Below are positions 1-11,945 of a stretch of DNA of 64,000 nucleotides, piece by piece. The DNA is from Diphasiastrum complanatum (Eukaryota > Streptophyta > Lycopodiopsida > Lycopodiales > Lycopodiaceae): NCBI GenBank assembly GCA_029204225.1, contig CM055102.1:44155984-44219983 (forward strand), written 5' to 3'. Under the pieces are notes generated by a model. It worked only from the letters and a program-made list of their open reading frames with translations, had not been told where the DNA came from and searched no databases. Within the stretch, counting starts at the first letter, position 1. Each line of letters starts with the position of its first letter. A program made the translations under genes and the position numbers.

Positions 1-835
1 TGGAGCTACTCAACATATGACCAGTCATCGTGAGCATTTTCACTCCTACACACCTTACAAAACAAAGAAATTCATTCCTCTGGGCGACGATAGTACACAC
101 ACTATCGAAGGTGAAGGCACTGTAAGATTAATGTTCCAACATGATCAATTTAAACTACAGTATCAAATGTTTTATATGTATAATAGGGTCATAGAGTAGA
201 GTTTGAGTCTGATCAATGCCAAATTATCAATAGGAGAAATAAGATCCTTGCACTCGGCAAGAGGCATGGATACTTATACAAACTAGTACATTGCTATTCT
301 AACACTAGTCAAGCCTTGAAAACCTCTGTTCTTGTCAGTAAAGCATTACTTTGGCATTATATATTAGGACACTTGAATCATACATATGTGTCGAACATGT
401 CCAGACACTCCTTAGCACTTGATCTCGACTATCCAACCAATAAAGTCGACCTCCTTATCTTTCAAAGCTGCATCCTTGGAAAACAGACTAGGATTTCTCT
501 TAAATCAAGTCATAGACATACAACAAAAGATGTTCTAGATGTTGTTCATTCATATATATGTGGTCCAATGCAAACTCTATCGTTGCTTGATGCAAAGTAT
601 TTCATTACCTTCATTGACGAATATTCCAGAAGAACGGTTGTTTATTTTATTAAGTAGAAATTGAAGGCTTCTAAAATCTTTTGACAATTCAAAGAGCATG
701 CAGAAACGAAAACTAGTAGAAGAATTAAAGCACTGAGTCCTGACAATGGGGGAGAATACATCTCTACCGAATTCAAGGAGTATTGCCTTAACATCGACAT
801 TGAGCACTACACAAAATTCAAATTCTTGAAGTTGT
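1..835 (+). pseudogene. Ty1/copia pol fragment (protease to integrase), family copia-A
   Basis: This is a decayed piece of a copia polyprotein that enters from the left window edge. The first bases encode the end of the protease active-site block (GATQHMTS). The GAG-pre-integrase zinc-binding block follows near 340-560 (LWHYILGHLNH, then CILGKQTR in place of the usual CxxCxxGK, so the first cysteine is lost). The start of the integrase core follows (ICGPM, FITFIDEYSRR, then PDNGGEY near 745). Frames shift around 200-310 and a stop lies at about 655, so it cannot make protein. The same family recurs at 30.2-31.0 kb and 33.5-35.4 kb. Similarity stops near 835, where unrelated sequence begins. 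Confidence 0.85.
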
Positions 836-997
836 AATAGCCATCATGTTATATGGCCCATCATACAAGGTCGATTAACCAAATACAACAAGGTTTGATG
901 ATCAACATAAAAGGCGAAAGGGTTGGCCAAAAGGTAATGTCAAAATTTCTTGATGCTAAAAATCATGGCAAGAGCCTCTCGCTCGGTGGTGGTATAG

Positions 998-1640
998 TTA
1001 GTCTCTGCTTCTATAAGTTGTCGGCTCGCGAAGCGGATGGGAAATTCTTTTTTTCTTTTCCCTTGGTTGCATCAGCACAATCTCTATTGCATACTTGGAT
1101 GCATCTGTAATCACGTGAAATTCTATGCCCCAATTTTGAGATCGTAACGTAGGGGTCGTGACAAGAGCTTGCTTAATTTTCTCGAAGGCGGCTTTTTGTG
1201 TCCATTTAGGTTCAACAGTAAGACAATAGATTGGACAAGCCAATAAGGCAAACAATAATATGAAACACCTGTAATAATTGGCATGTCCCATAAAGGTGTA
1301 GACATCATGTATTGTTTTGGGTAGAGTCATCTCAATTATTACCTTGATCTTGTCCAGATCAGTGGCAATCCCATTTTGTGATACAATATGTCCTAAGACG
1401 ATGCCATGGGTTACCCATATTTGGCATTTGGCTGGGTGAAGGAAAATGCCATATTTTCGACATTGTTGCAGAACTCGTTCTAGACGATTTAGGTGGTACC
1501 TTTGGGCTGAATGTATGCATAAATCATCAAGGAGCACTTCTAAGAATTTTTGGAGGAATGGAAAGAGGTGATAGCAATAATGACAAGTCAAAGGCTGTGG
1601 CGACTTATTGAGCACGGTGGAATGGAGCCTGCTTTCCTAA
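998..1640 (-). pseudogene. Ty3/gypsy reverse transcriptase-RNase H fragment
   Basis: A minus-strand open frame of about 205 codons carries the second half of a gypsy reverse transcriptase and the start of RNase H. Visible landmarks are FLEVLLDDLCIHS (the usual YxDDxxxxS block with the tyrosine replaced), the thumb sequence around VLGHIVSQNGI, the connection motif FMGHANYYRCF, and an RNase H start (HVITDASKYAI). The upstream fingers, the integrase and the LTRs are missing. It lies opposite in strand to the copia fragment on its left. It is a truncated relic of a gypsy family different from the element at 20.7-24.5 kb. Confidence 0.85.
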
Positions 1641-2332
1641 TGCATGACTACGCCTATCAATATTCAACAAAATATAATGACAGAACTCATGTTCAATCTT
1701 ATAGTAATTAACTTTGAAATCGTCAGTACTATAGTGATTACGTAGCCAAACAATAAAGTATTCAATTATCAGACAAAAGCAATATGAGATTTATCAGACA
1801 CAAAATAATCACAAAGATACATATATTCTGACATAATACCGAATGCAATAAAGGATAGATTGATTTAGCATAAAAACAAATGAGGATGAGCACAAGAAAA
1901 TTGTGGATAGAAACCGCGTACTCTAAGCTATCTTTGAGTAACTGATGATCTCTATCTGATTGCACTTCCGCTGATAAGCAGTGAGTGCTAATAGCAAAAC
2001 TCTAAATGAAATCTAAAGAACTAAGCTAGAATGCTCAAGGGTGTGTAAGCCTGAAAGCTTGAGAGAGCCACTACAATACTCTGTAAAATGCATTGTGAAT
2101 AATGGAAGTATGATCAGCTATTTATGCTAACCAAGTTGTGGCACATCTAGTACGACAGCTAATTAGGTTGTAGATCTTAATGGCCAGTTGGCCATAGTGA
2201 GCTAGCATCCATCCAGTTAGTACTTCCTGGAAATTTACTTGCTAAACGATTAGGACAAGTTTGTAGCTTCATTTCAAGTGGAACAATTAACTATCATTCA
2301 TTTGAAGTGTCCGAAGACTTCGAAGTTTGTGA
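1641..2332. other. Non-coding stretch, no feature recognised
   Basis: AT-rich sequence with only short, uninterpretable reading frames. No terminal repeats, RNA genes or protein motifs were seen. Confidence 0.5.
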
Positions 2333-2427
2333 AGTAGCCGAAGCCTTCAAAGTCACCGAAGTTTGTCGAAGTCACTGAAGTTTGTCGAAGTCACTGAAGT
2401 TTGTCGAAGTCACTGAAGTTTGTCGAA
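2333..2427. repeat. 20-bp minisatellite, about four copies
   Basis: The unit GAAGTTTGTCGAAGTCACT(G) is repeated nearly perfectly, with a degenerate lead-in (CGAAGCCTTCAAAGTCACC). It abuts the 3' end of the reverse-transcriptase fragment on the minus strand, so the array may have arisen from a short piece of that sequence. Confidence 0.85.
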
Positions 2428-2439
2428 TGTTGAATACCT

Positions 2440-2800
2440 AGACAGTAATGAGCTTCGCCAGATCGGTCATGTCGAATTCGGAGATAGCATTGTCTTAGCT
2501 TCTTTTATCAAATCGATACTGTTGTTGAAAAGCAATGTGTCGTCCACATACAAAGTGATAATGATAAAGGAATGCTACACTGACTTGAAGTAGACATTCG
2601 AATCTAAAGAGCTTGGTGTGTAGCCATGATTGATAAGAAAAGTATTGATCATTGGAAACCATGCTCGAGCATATTGCTTCAAGCCATAAAGTGCTTTATG
2701 GAATTTACACACATGTCTATGTTTACCTTCGATTTTGTAACCTTCAGGTTGCTGCACTATGTAAATGTCCTCGCCCATAACTGCACTAAGATATTGTGTT
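2440..2800 (-). pseudogene. Ty1/copia reverse transcriptase fragment (copia-A related)
   Basis: The minus strand encodes the central copia reverse transcriptase: GEDIYIVQQPEGY, then KALYGLKQYARAW, and after an in-frame TAG near 2575 the catalytic block ITLYVDDTLLF near 2525-2555. The protein closely resembles the copy at 34.3 kb, where the stop position reads as glutamine. No RNase H or LTR follows; the coding similarity ends at the minisatellite. Confidence 0.88.
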
Positions 2801-2828
2801 CTCCTATCCTCATCTTAGGCCTTTACAT

Positions 2829-2841
2829 TGGTATCAGAGCC
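2829..2841 (+). promoter_or_regulatory. Retrotransposon primer-binding site, initiator tRNA-Met type
   Basis: TGGTATCAGAGCC matches the complement of the plant initiator tRNA-Met 3' end. It directly follows sequence ending TTTACA, as expected of an LTR end, so the preceding bases probably include a truncated LTR tail. No gag follows, so this is a leader remnant of an unidentified element. Confidence 0.6.
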
Positions 2842-4555
2842 CGACTAAGATGCGGTCATGGATTGGATGGAAAGCAAGCTCTACATTGGACTTGGAAGGG
2901 GAAGCGCTTGGATTTGCATCCTAGATGGAAGTGCTGAATTCTCAAGAGAAGTGCGGTTATGGATTCACTAATTCCAACTTTGAAATAAGCCTTTCGGAAT
3001 TGTTAATAGTGTGCTCTTCTATGGGTATGATTTCGTTAAAGATGCAAAGAATTAGTATGAATTCATTAGTATTTCTAGATTTCTAAGAATCTTTCAAGAG
3101 ATGTAGAAAGATCTATTGTGATGGATCTGGTTGCTTGTTTTTGGGCTGTATTCTGTTTGATTAATTATTTGTTAAGCAGAATATTTGTCTTTTTAGTGAA
3201 GAGGTAAACCAATTCTTTGGGATGCTATTCCTTGCAAGATAGTGTTTTACTGGTCTTAATTCATGCATGCTTTGGAAAAAACGTGTAGCTGAGAATATGG
3301 GTGTATGCCAATTTGCATGGGATTTTTCGGGAATAACAATTCTTGGAAATTTTTACGGCTATGCTTGTTGCGTGCCGGATGTTCAAGGTTTTAGACATGG
3401 AGTAACTTTAAGTTGGTTTAGAGGGGAATTCTTTTGATTCTTTTAAATCAACGCGGTGAATTTAAGTTACTAGCACACGGTTACAGAAGTTTGATTTCTC
3501 GGTGCTCAGTTGTCAATTTAAGAAAACCTTGTAATGATGTAACTTTTGATAGTTATACGGACTTTGTTTCTTACATCGACAGATACACATGAGCTCAGAT
3601 TTATGGAACTTTGGTACTATTGGATCTTTGGTCAAGCTGTAATAATCGGGTTTTTGGAATGAATCTTTTTAAGCCGATCTTCACGGAAAAGTGAAGAATA
3701 GTATGGTTCTCAGGCATATACCCAGTATAGGAATTAGATTCCTTGGTACAATGCTATTTAAACCATTTAACTCTGGAGTATTGGTACTCCCAGTAAATGA
3801 AGTTAAATTGTGTTTTTTTGGTTTTCTCCTTTTCAAATCGGTGGAACACCGATCAGTTGGTTATTGTGGTTTTGATGATTTTTCTATCATTAAATTGAAC
3901 AATCCAAAGCTTTTGAGATACTTGTTAAATAATTAATGGTGGAAAATTTATAGTATTTGGAGGTAATTCTTTATTCAACAACATTATTTTTTGCTCTGAT
4001 ATAGGCCTCATTTAGGCAGCATAATGTTCAACAACAAATGAAAAAAGCATAGTGTTTAGTACAAAACACAAAATGCTAATTAGAATTGCAATTAAATACA
4101 GAACGAAAGCACGACAAATGACTTATATGTAAGTGCATTCATGCATGTTTATTCCAGTAAGAGCATATAAAAGCTCTCCCTCATCTCTTTTCTCAAAGTT
4201 GACAAAAGAAGAAACCACACGAATGTGCCTCCATTTTATATGTTGGTAGTTTGAAAATTCATATATCAAAAACAAATTACTAAGCATCACTGAATTTTTT
4301 ATCATAGAAAATAAACTTTGAAATGAAAAAAATAAATGATTAATTATAATGAAAGAAGTGAAGAAATATGCACCTTCTTTAATCTCAGTCATGAAAGCTT
4401 TTAATCGATTGTTGCCATCCCAGACAAGAAAATCTTGTTACCCAAATGGGCCCACTCATGGCATGTGGCAATTTCATTCTCAAATTCAAAGTTGATCTCT
4501 TGCCATAGGGGATCCCAATCTGATATAATTGTAGGAGTCAATTTGTGCTCACTAC
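2842..4555. other. Non-coding stretch, probable old leader and unknown sequence
   Basis: The first few hundred bases after the primer-binding site may be retrotransposon leader. The rest is AT-rich and has only short, unrecognisable reading frames on either strand. Confidence 0.4.
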
Positions 4556-4870
4556 CAATTAGCAAGAGTCCATCTTGCACTTGCCAGCCTATTAGTTTTC
4601 ATTCCACAAGCAGCAATAGTTTTTTGTCATGCAAACATCTGTATTTTGTATATGTGAGTGTGTTTGGGGAATTAAGTGTTTGGGTTAGATCTGGACAATT
4701 GCATGTATTTACTTACTCTTTTGTGCTTGAAGGGCAAACATACAAGGTCACAATTAGCAAGAGTCCATCTTGCACTTGTTAGCTATTAGTTTTCGTTCCA
4801 CGAGCAGCAATAGTTTTTTGGCATATGCAAACATCTGTATTTTGTATATGTGCGTGTGTTTGGGTTAGAT
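4556..4870. repeat. Direct duplication, about 115 bp, offset 195 bp
   Basis: Sequence beginning CAATTAGCAAGAGTCCATC at 4556 recurs at 4751 with scattered substitutions. The shared stretch extends through TTTGTATATGTG near 4650 and 4850. It is non-coding. Confidence 0.8.
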
Positions 4871-5250
4871 TTGAACCGTTGCATGTATTTAATTAAACCA
4901 ATCTACTCTTTTGTCGATAGAGATTTTCAAAGTACTATCTTGTTCACGACTGTTATGAATAGCTCATAAAGTTGTGTTTAAAGTGACCAATAGAGTTGTT
5001 GTCCTTACATAAACTGCAATGTGCGCTTGCTGAATTCAATGTTTACTATTTGGTGGATATAAACGAATTGAGAATATTATCATCTGAATTCGATCACATT
5101 TTTTTTTAAATATTTTTTTTTTCTTGACTTGGAAGATTTTCTTTCAAGTGCAAAATTATTTGAAGTGTTTATTTTTGTACGTTAACACAAACCTGATTTT
5201 GCACATGGTTGGTTACATGCAATAGATTATAAACATTACAATATATGCAC
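4871..5250. other. AT-rich non-coding stretch
   Basis: Contains a T-rich run near 5100. No gene or element was recognised. Confidence 0.4.
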
Positions 5251-5528
5251 AAGTGCATTTGGTTTTGCAAATAACCAAGGGTTAAATTTGATGTTTTTTA
5301 TATGTTGCTTTTATCATTCATGTACTGGTTACGAAATGCAGTACATATGTTTTGCAAAATGCTTAGAATTAGTCAAGACTTGCATACAAGTTCATTTGGT
5401 TGTGCAAATAAGTCAAGGGTTAATTTTGATATTTTTTATATGTTGCTTTGATAGTTCATCTAGTGATTAGGAAATGCAGTACATGTCTCTTGCAAAATGC
5501 TTAGAATTAGTCAAGACTTGCATATAAG
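5251..5528. repeat. Tandem duplication of about 137 bp
   Basis: The unit starting AAGTGCATTTGG at 5251 repeats at 5388 (AAGTTCATTTGG). Both carry CAAGGGTTAA, TTTTTATATGTTGC and TTTGCAAAATGCTTAG or close variants. A third partial unit starts near 5526. Confidence 0.85.
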
Positions 5529-5614
5529 TGCTCACTTTTTTATGCTCGCTAAAATGGTTATGTGCTCGCTAAAAACCTTAATTCTATCCATCGAAAAATG
5601 AATTTTAGGAGGGC

Positions 5615-6381
5615 GCCTACAAGAGAAACTTGGTGAATTGTTGATTAAGCAAGCTCCCACCACCAAATTGGGTGCATTAAGGATTGAATAATAAGTAATT
5701 CCACCTATCTTTTAGATTCTATATAGGTTCAAAGATTTCAGGTACCGTATAAAGAGTTATTCATGGAAAATCACCAAAATACACTAATTTTTGAGTTTTT
5801 GGGATCCTTAACAATGACCATTGCCTACCAAACTTGTTTACATCCTTTTGACAGCCTCATTGCAACTCTGAGAACATTGATGCAAAGTTTTACATACTGT
5901 CAAAGACAATGGGAAGAGCTGGGTAATACAAGCTCAACCTGGATGTGCTACTACTCTATTGGCATACTTGGCTGACTCTCATGTTAGATTCTCTCTAACA
6001 TTGTACAATATGTTTGATTAATGCCACTCTTCCTTATCTAGGGGAATTTTTGGCAAACTGGATCTGGGGAGACAACCAATTAAACAATCTATGAGCATTT
6101 TTCAGTTGTTGTCCAAACTGGGATGCTTCATTCAGCTCACTAATGCGGAATGCAGAGCTCTGTAACAAAAGTTGCAAAGCTTTTGATTTGTCATTGGCAA
6201 AGCAATGCTATAGTTTGAAGAGATTTGTATCAGGAAACAATCTGTTCAGAGGTTCATACTATCAAAAATTTGTTGCTGGGATATCATGTAGAAAGCAAAA
6301 GAGTCATGGCCTTGGATTGGACTCGGAAATTATCAACCAGTCTGTGTTTGGAACCTGCGGCAACAATAGCTTGAAATCTTA
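5615..6381 (+). other. Unidentified coding-like fragments (possible decayed gene)
   Basis: Several short open stretches have protein-like composition. One at 5615-5692 reads RLQEKLGELLIKQAPTTKL; a 70-codon frame follows at 5763-5975; another near 6040-6090 contains GEFLANWIWGDNQ; and a 79-codon frame spans 6143-6382. They are separated by stops and frameshifts and I recognise no family. They could be exons of a decayed host gene or of an unfamiliar element. No splice model was convincing. Confidence 0.2.
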
Positions 6382-6934
6382 GTTTCTTATTGTCACTCGA
6401 CAATGTGGACAATGTGATAACTACGATGTGAATTTTGTTCTTTATCATTGAAGATAGATAGAAGTAGCTGCTGAACAGTTTGAAGAAATTGTCAAAACAT
6501 TAACAAAGGCAATGTCTTTTTATTCTAGCATTGATACCAGAGGGAAAAATGCCTTGGTTATGTGGACTTGGTACTAGCTGGGTACCACCAAGCTATACTC
6601 ATGAGAACATTGACCATGAAACAAATTTATCCTTGTGCTTTTTCTTTATAAATCAGTTCTAGACATGTAATGTAGGCTGCAAAACAGAATGTCTTTTCAA
6701 ATGAAGCTCAGATTTTAGACATGTGGGCTGTAAAACAAAATGTCTTTCAAAATAGGCTGCAAACAATGCAAGAGTTGTGAAGCAAAAAGACATTAAAAAC
6801 AAGAAATGTATGTCTTGTATCTACAACCTCAGCTCACAATAATATATTGATATCCTAGTTGGTCATTTATCTTTGGCTGGTGTTATATCTCATCTTTAGA
6901 TATCCAAACACTCGTGGCTGCTTTTATAAGTCAC
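6382..6934. other. Intergenic stretch downstream of the B3 gene
   Basis: AT-rich DNA that would contain the 3' UTR and polyadenylation region of the minus-strand B3 gene. A partly repeated AAAACAGAATGTCTTT motif occurs near 6680 and 6735. Nothing else was recognised. Confidence 0.4.
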
Positions 6935-9291
6935 CTAGGCTTTTACCATAGCTGTCAATGAATGTCTATACGGTTTCTTTCCAGGAAGCATATCAATAAT
7001 TTTCCCTGTTTGTGGCGCAATCTTTCTTGTCCTAAGACGACCAGTTTCCAATTTAAAACTACTAGTTGGTTCCAGTTTAGACTTGGTACTAGATGGTTCC
7101 GGTTTAGACTTGGTGGTATCTGATCTGGTCCTGTTAGCAGGAGCTTCACATCCAAGCTTTGTTTTGTTCTCTTCTTTCAGCATATCCTTGCTTGTATCCA
7201 TTTCAATATCAATTATTTCATGGTTTTGCATCTCAAAGAGCTTGTTTTGGGATGTCAATTTTCTCTGTGACAATTTGTCCACGACTTCATCCTTATCGTT
7301 CATCTTCTGTTTCTTTGATGGACAACCTTTTGAAGCTCCTGATTTATTTTGAAAATGCTTCACAATTGTCGGGCCAACATGGGATGTTTCCAACGGACTC
7401 TTACAACTTGTCAAATCGTTTGTGGTATTCTTTGGAGCAGCTTTTGTTTCTGCTGTTGCCACATCATCATCAGCTCTTACAATGTGCACCTGGTGGATAA
7501 TATAAATGTTCAGGTCAGAAACACCCATGTTACTAAACTGAAAGTTATCAAAATTCGGAATCTGAACATTTGATATGGAATTGAGGCTCCACACAACTTC
7601 AATCTCTGAAGATAGCCAGTTTCTCAGAATGAAGTTACAAGCTTTACCTTGAATCTGTGTGCTTTGACAAGCTCAAAGACAAGAGCATCACCGTCTTCAA
7701 GTTCATGATCTATAGAAAATCCACGCCAGCCACCACTAAGCCCAGTCTTGTATGCAAGATATAAAGTTTCCCATTCCAATCCCTTACTATCCTCCAGTAT
7801 AAAAACTGTATCTTTGTTTGGCAAATATCTTTGACAAAATACAGATGGTAAACCCTGCAGCACAATCCATGCTCACGTGATATAAATAAATGGCATCAGC
7901 ATTTCCAGGTGTTATAAATGGAATCGCAATTTCATTTGTGATAAGACACCATTCACTTACCAGCCAAAATCCACCTGATACATGTGATTGAAGCATTAAC
8001 TTAACAAAGGAAGGGCAACCAGAATCGAGGCTTTTTTCGAGTTCTTCTGCAGCTTCAGCAGTTACAAACCTTGCTTTATCAGAGCAGTATTTTCTAGGTA
8101 GAAGCCTAGATCTGCAAGAGCTGCAAAAGCCCAGGCCATCACTTCGAGTAGACAATAGCTTCAACGCCAAGCATGCAGCAACTTTGTACAGATTACACAT
8201 TCAGCAAGCAGGAGGATGTTGAAATTGCGCAAGAATTTTTTTCAAGTATATCCTTGCCTTCATGCAGTGTTCTGAATCTGAACATGGATCCTTACTACTT
8301 TAGTAGCATTCACTTACCCTCGTCGAAGCGCCAGAATTTCGAAATCAGTCTGGCATTCAGAACCACCAGAGTGAAAATTTGAGTTTGAGAATAACAAAAC
8401 CGATTCTACTTACTTCGAGCACCCTGACAATCCACTAGGAAACTCGGCCTAAATTTGCAAATATCCTATCACCTCACAAAATTAGCGCATAACTTGATTT
8501 GGTTACAAGTAACATTAGAGCTTGAAGTAGTTCTGAAAGCTTTAAGTATGGATCAAGCAGAACTGTATAGAATGATAGTTTAGGACTTTTACTAATATGA
8601 TATACCTCTCTGTAGTCCGGTTGAGGAGTCCCAGCTACACGGGAAGAACGCCTCAATACAATACTTGCATTGTCTTTGATGTTGTGATACTTGACTTTCC
8701 TCACCTAGACAATGAAACAAGCAAATTGTTTATAGTATTTCAAATTTTGGTCCACAGCCGTGGGAGTTACAGCAGTCCACCTTGAAGTAATTACAAAATG
8801 AAGGCTATGGTAACCACCAATGTTCTGAAGACACTCAAAACCCATAGAATAGCCCGCATACCATGGGTGATAAATTTGATTCAACAAAAGTTTTAGAGAG
8901 AGTCCTTGACATGTCCTTGAGACCGAGCTCCTACACATAAAATGTGAGAAATTATATATGTTATCAATCCAATATAGCAGTCATCATATAGATTTTTTGT
9001 TAAGTAATGATCAATCTTCACACCCAGAAGGATCGTCGCAAACAGTCACATTGGCGAATTGGAGTGTTTACAAAAGATTTGATTTGATAGTCTAGGGTGA
9101 TTGCAGCACCAAGTTCACTAGAATAAAAGAACCGCCAAAATCTTCTCTTTAGGGTTAGGTTAATGCAAAAAAGGATGGAAAGAGAACACTACGCTCCTAA
9201 TAATGGGAATCCTCACTTCCATTCGTCGATTGTTTGCCTCAACTCGTTGTTTTCGAACCTCCTCATATGAAGGAGTTGCTGCACCTCCCAT
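6935..9291 (-). CDS. B3-domain DNA-binding protein, seven exons
   Basis: Plant nuclear B3 protein related to the Arabidopsis At3g19184/At5g42700 and rice Os06g0194400 group. My exon model on the minus strand is 9291-9217, 8930-8862, 8704-8606, 8349-8318, 8111-7961, 7854-7648 and 7489-6935. It has 1188 bases and encodes 395 aa. Every intron is GT-AG and the phases join without a stop. Residues 9-30 hold the family N-terminal block (SYEEVRKQRVE, then RRMEELGL). Residues 67-72 are RSSRVA. The B3 domain runs about 124-215, with PSFVKLMLQSHVSGGFWL, LP at 152-153, GLSGGWRGF and DGDALVF. Residues 215-395 are a Lys/Ser/Thr-rich tail beyond the usual length of this family. An in-frame TGA precedes the ATG. 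The exon 5 start is uncertain: an acceptor nine bases upstream keeps the frame. DNA binding is inferred from the domain; targets are unknown. Confidence 0.85.
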
Positions 9292-10963
9292 GTTAGCTGC
9301 ATCACCAATCTTCTTTATGTCAAGGAATCACATATGCACCAGATGCCAAAAGAACAACAAGAGCAGAAATTCGAAGATGAGCATGTTTGATTATATATAA
9401 AATAGATGCCAAAGCAGCTTCACTAAATGATGAGTTCAGAACTGTTTTAATGATTGGGGGATAAAACGACTATGGTAAAGCATGAGATTTGGCCGACAAT
9501 TGCACACTCAACTGGGATGGACTAACAAAAATAATCCCATCAGTCTTGCAGAAAAAATAGTCTCAAATGACTTCTATGCAGTGAAAACGCAACCAATCAA
9601 GGAGCTACAGACAAGGAAGTTACCCTTGACTGGCTAGGACCTCCATTCGAAACACAGGGCATCTAGAAGAAGAAAGACATCTATAGTGCTGAGAGCATAA
9701 TTGCACCAAGCAGCAAAAGAGATCCATTCTGACAGATGGAAAGAGATCCCACCTGATGACATTACATTGACATTATCAGTGGAGTTACGAAGAGACTTCA
9801 TAGCAATGGTACCTTCGTTGTGTGATTGTTGTTGGGAGATCCACTTATTTGGCATGTACCATGGCAAAGTGTGAGTCATAATTCCAATTAATGCCAACTT
9901 TGTCCATTTGAGGACTCATCCTGATCTTAAGGAAGTTAGGTCCTATCTCTACACTCGGGGAACTTTACTACCTGTGATTTTTACATGGGGCTGACATGTC
10001 AATCAGTATGTAACTCCGTTCAACTCCTCGTGTAACTCCCATAACATTTGGTTTTCCGAGTTCCCATTAGTCACTGGTAGTAGCCACAAATTACTTGCAC
10101 GAAATGGCTGAAGTCAAACAGTAGCAAGAGATATAACGGAAGTAGTCGCCCTCCTAATATAGCTAACCATGAGCAGCTAGGGATTTTTTCCATGTCCACG
10201 AGTTACATGGCAGGCCTCTTTCTGCTAGGTGCAACTGCGTTAGTGCTCTATCAATCATGGCATGCATTTTTTATTGCCTTAGATGCTTCTCGCACGCTAC
10301 TCAGGCTTACAATAAGTTAGGCAAAAGCTGGCTACAGCCTTTCGATGAGCGCAACCTCCTACTGTGGTACGAGGCTCAAGCTATGAGCACGCGCAAATGT
10401 GCGCGCAAAGGGCCTGCCTGCTCTTCATCAAATAAACAACTAATGCGCTATTTATAAACCATGCTTCAAGAAATCATAAACTGCTTGGAAAACTCAAAAA
10501 TAACATGATTAAAGCAAGCAAACTTCCATAAGGATGCTAGAAATTGTTCATAGCTGCCTCTTCCGGCTGCTCGCGAAGGAGAAGCAAGGCTCTAAGATGC
10601 TTCTAGCCCAAACGAAAACTTTGCAGCCTAAACCGCCTCCTACAAAGCCATGGGAGCAAAATAGCAATAATGCATTCGCCAACGGCACTACCCACGTTAC
10701 TGTTTCTGCGTCTTGAGAGTCCCCTTCTAAGCTATCCAAGGTTGCGAGCAATCATGACTACTATCCCGGGATAATGCACTTCAGAAAAGATATATAGAAC
10801 TTGAGCTTCCACAAATGAGCCAAAAGAGGAGGAACAAAGTGAAAAAAGAATAATAAGCATGATGAAGAAGATACGAATACTCACCACTTTATATTCTAGC
10901 TCCTGCTAAGCTGCTCAAAACTGCCACAGAGCGATCGATGAGTGTTGCTGAGCTCCCACACCC
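9292..10963. other. Upstream region of the B3 gene, no coding feature recognised
   Basis: Holds only short open frames of unknown meaning, the longest an 87-codon minus-strand frame near 9634-9897. The 5' UTR and promoter of the B3 gene should lie here or slightly beyond; no clear TATA box or UTR intron could be assigned. Confidence 0.4.
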
Positions 10964-11001
<38 letters not shown>

Positions 11002-11002
11002 A
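10964..11002. repeat. Compound microsatellite (CT)n(CA)n
   Basis: About ten CT units run directly into about nine CA units. On the minus strand it is a (TG)n(AG)n tract upstream of the B3 gene, a type of sequence often seen in plant promoters and 5' UTRs. Confidence 0.95.
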
Positions 11003-11080
11003 CAGCACAAATGCAGTTTTTTGTGTACAGCCAGGAAGGAAGATGGAGCACTCTTCCACTCCAGGAGCTCGCGCCTTTTT

Positions 11081-11082
<2 letters not shown>

Positions 11083-11115
<33 letters not shown>
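11083..11115. repeat. (CT)n microsatellite
   Basis: About 16 perfect CT units. Apparent Ser-Leu or Arg-Glu repeat frames across it are artefacts of the repeat. Confidence 0.95.
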
Positions 11116-11118
<3 letters not shown>

Positions 11119-11945
11119 CTCTTTACACGCCCACGTCCTTCTCTATTTTGAGTCTCTTCTTTCACGCCTGGCTTGCTTCCAACGGTTACCTGATGTGCTC
11201 ATACAAAACTTAGAAGCCGATGAATATTATGAAAAAAAAAACTAGGTTACTAATTGTCATTGGCAGAATTTTTAGGCCGTTTTTATATCTATAATACTGT
11301 ATTAATCACATAATATAGGCTCCCAAAAATTTTATCATTTCTTTAACGATTAAATTGGTACCTGCCCGTTCCTCCTGCTACACTGCAAGCTAACTCACGT
11401 TTCAGACTTAGATAGCCTCTGAACTCCAAAGCAATATTTTTCATGATAAATTATATTAAAAATGACAACAAACAAATTTGCCACATGAAAAAAACAAAAT
11501 TGTTAGACTCGTTTCTGAACTCAACCTACAAATAACATACCTGATGAAGTCTTCCTCTTCTCTCATCCCAACTCTCTAATGATAAGAAGTTGCACTTCCC
11601 CTAGTAAGAGGTCCTACATAGTGCATACAATGTGTTTTGAATTGTTAGTAACTTATTAAGTTTCAAGTTGTAAGCATATTTGTCATCAATATAATGTTCT
11701 AGTGACCATTGAACTGGCCTACAGTTGTCATGGCCTCTTAGTATAGGAAGGCATAGATGTCTTCTTCCTCCTCATCCCAAGAAGGTCAGGGACCTTCGTC
11801 ACATCAATATCATCAAGTTTCACCTATTTCAATGATCAACTACTGAATGTGCAAACTTGAAACTTGAAAATTGAATCTTTAAATTTGAAACTTAAGTACC
11901 AATTTACGATTCAGTAGTTTACTTGTAAGACCTCTCGTGCACCTC
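11116..11945. other. AT-rich non-coding stretch
   Basis: No coding sequence, terminal repeats or RNA gene recognised. Confidence 0.4.

Noticed and set aside
1123-1308. 61-codon minus-strand frame inside the gypsy reverse-transcriptase fragment
   Set aside because: It is a shadow frame of the RT-RNase H reading frame on the same strand.
2333-2427. CRISPR-like regular repeats
   Set aside because: Units are contiguous with no spacers; it is a 20-bp minisatellite in eukaryotic DNA.
7961-8158. Longer version of B3 exon 5 starting at 8158 directly after exon 3
   Set aside because: It keeps frame but has a poor acceptor and gives a non-family sequence; the micro-exon model has strong splice sites and restores the Arg-rich conserved region.
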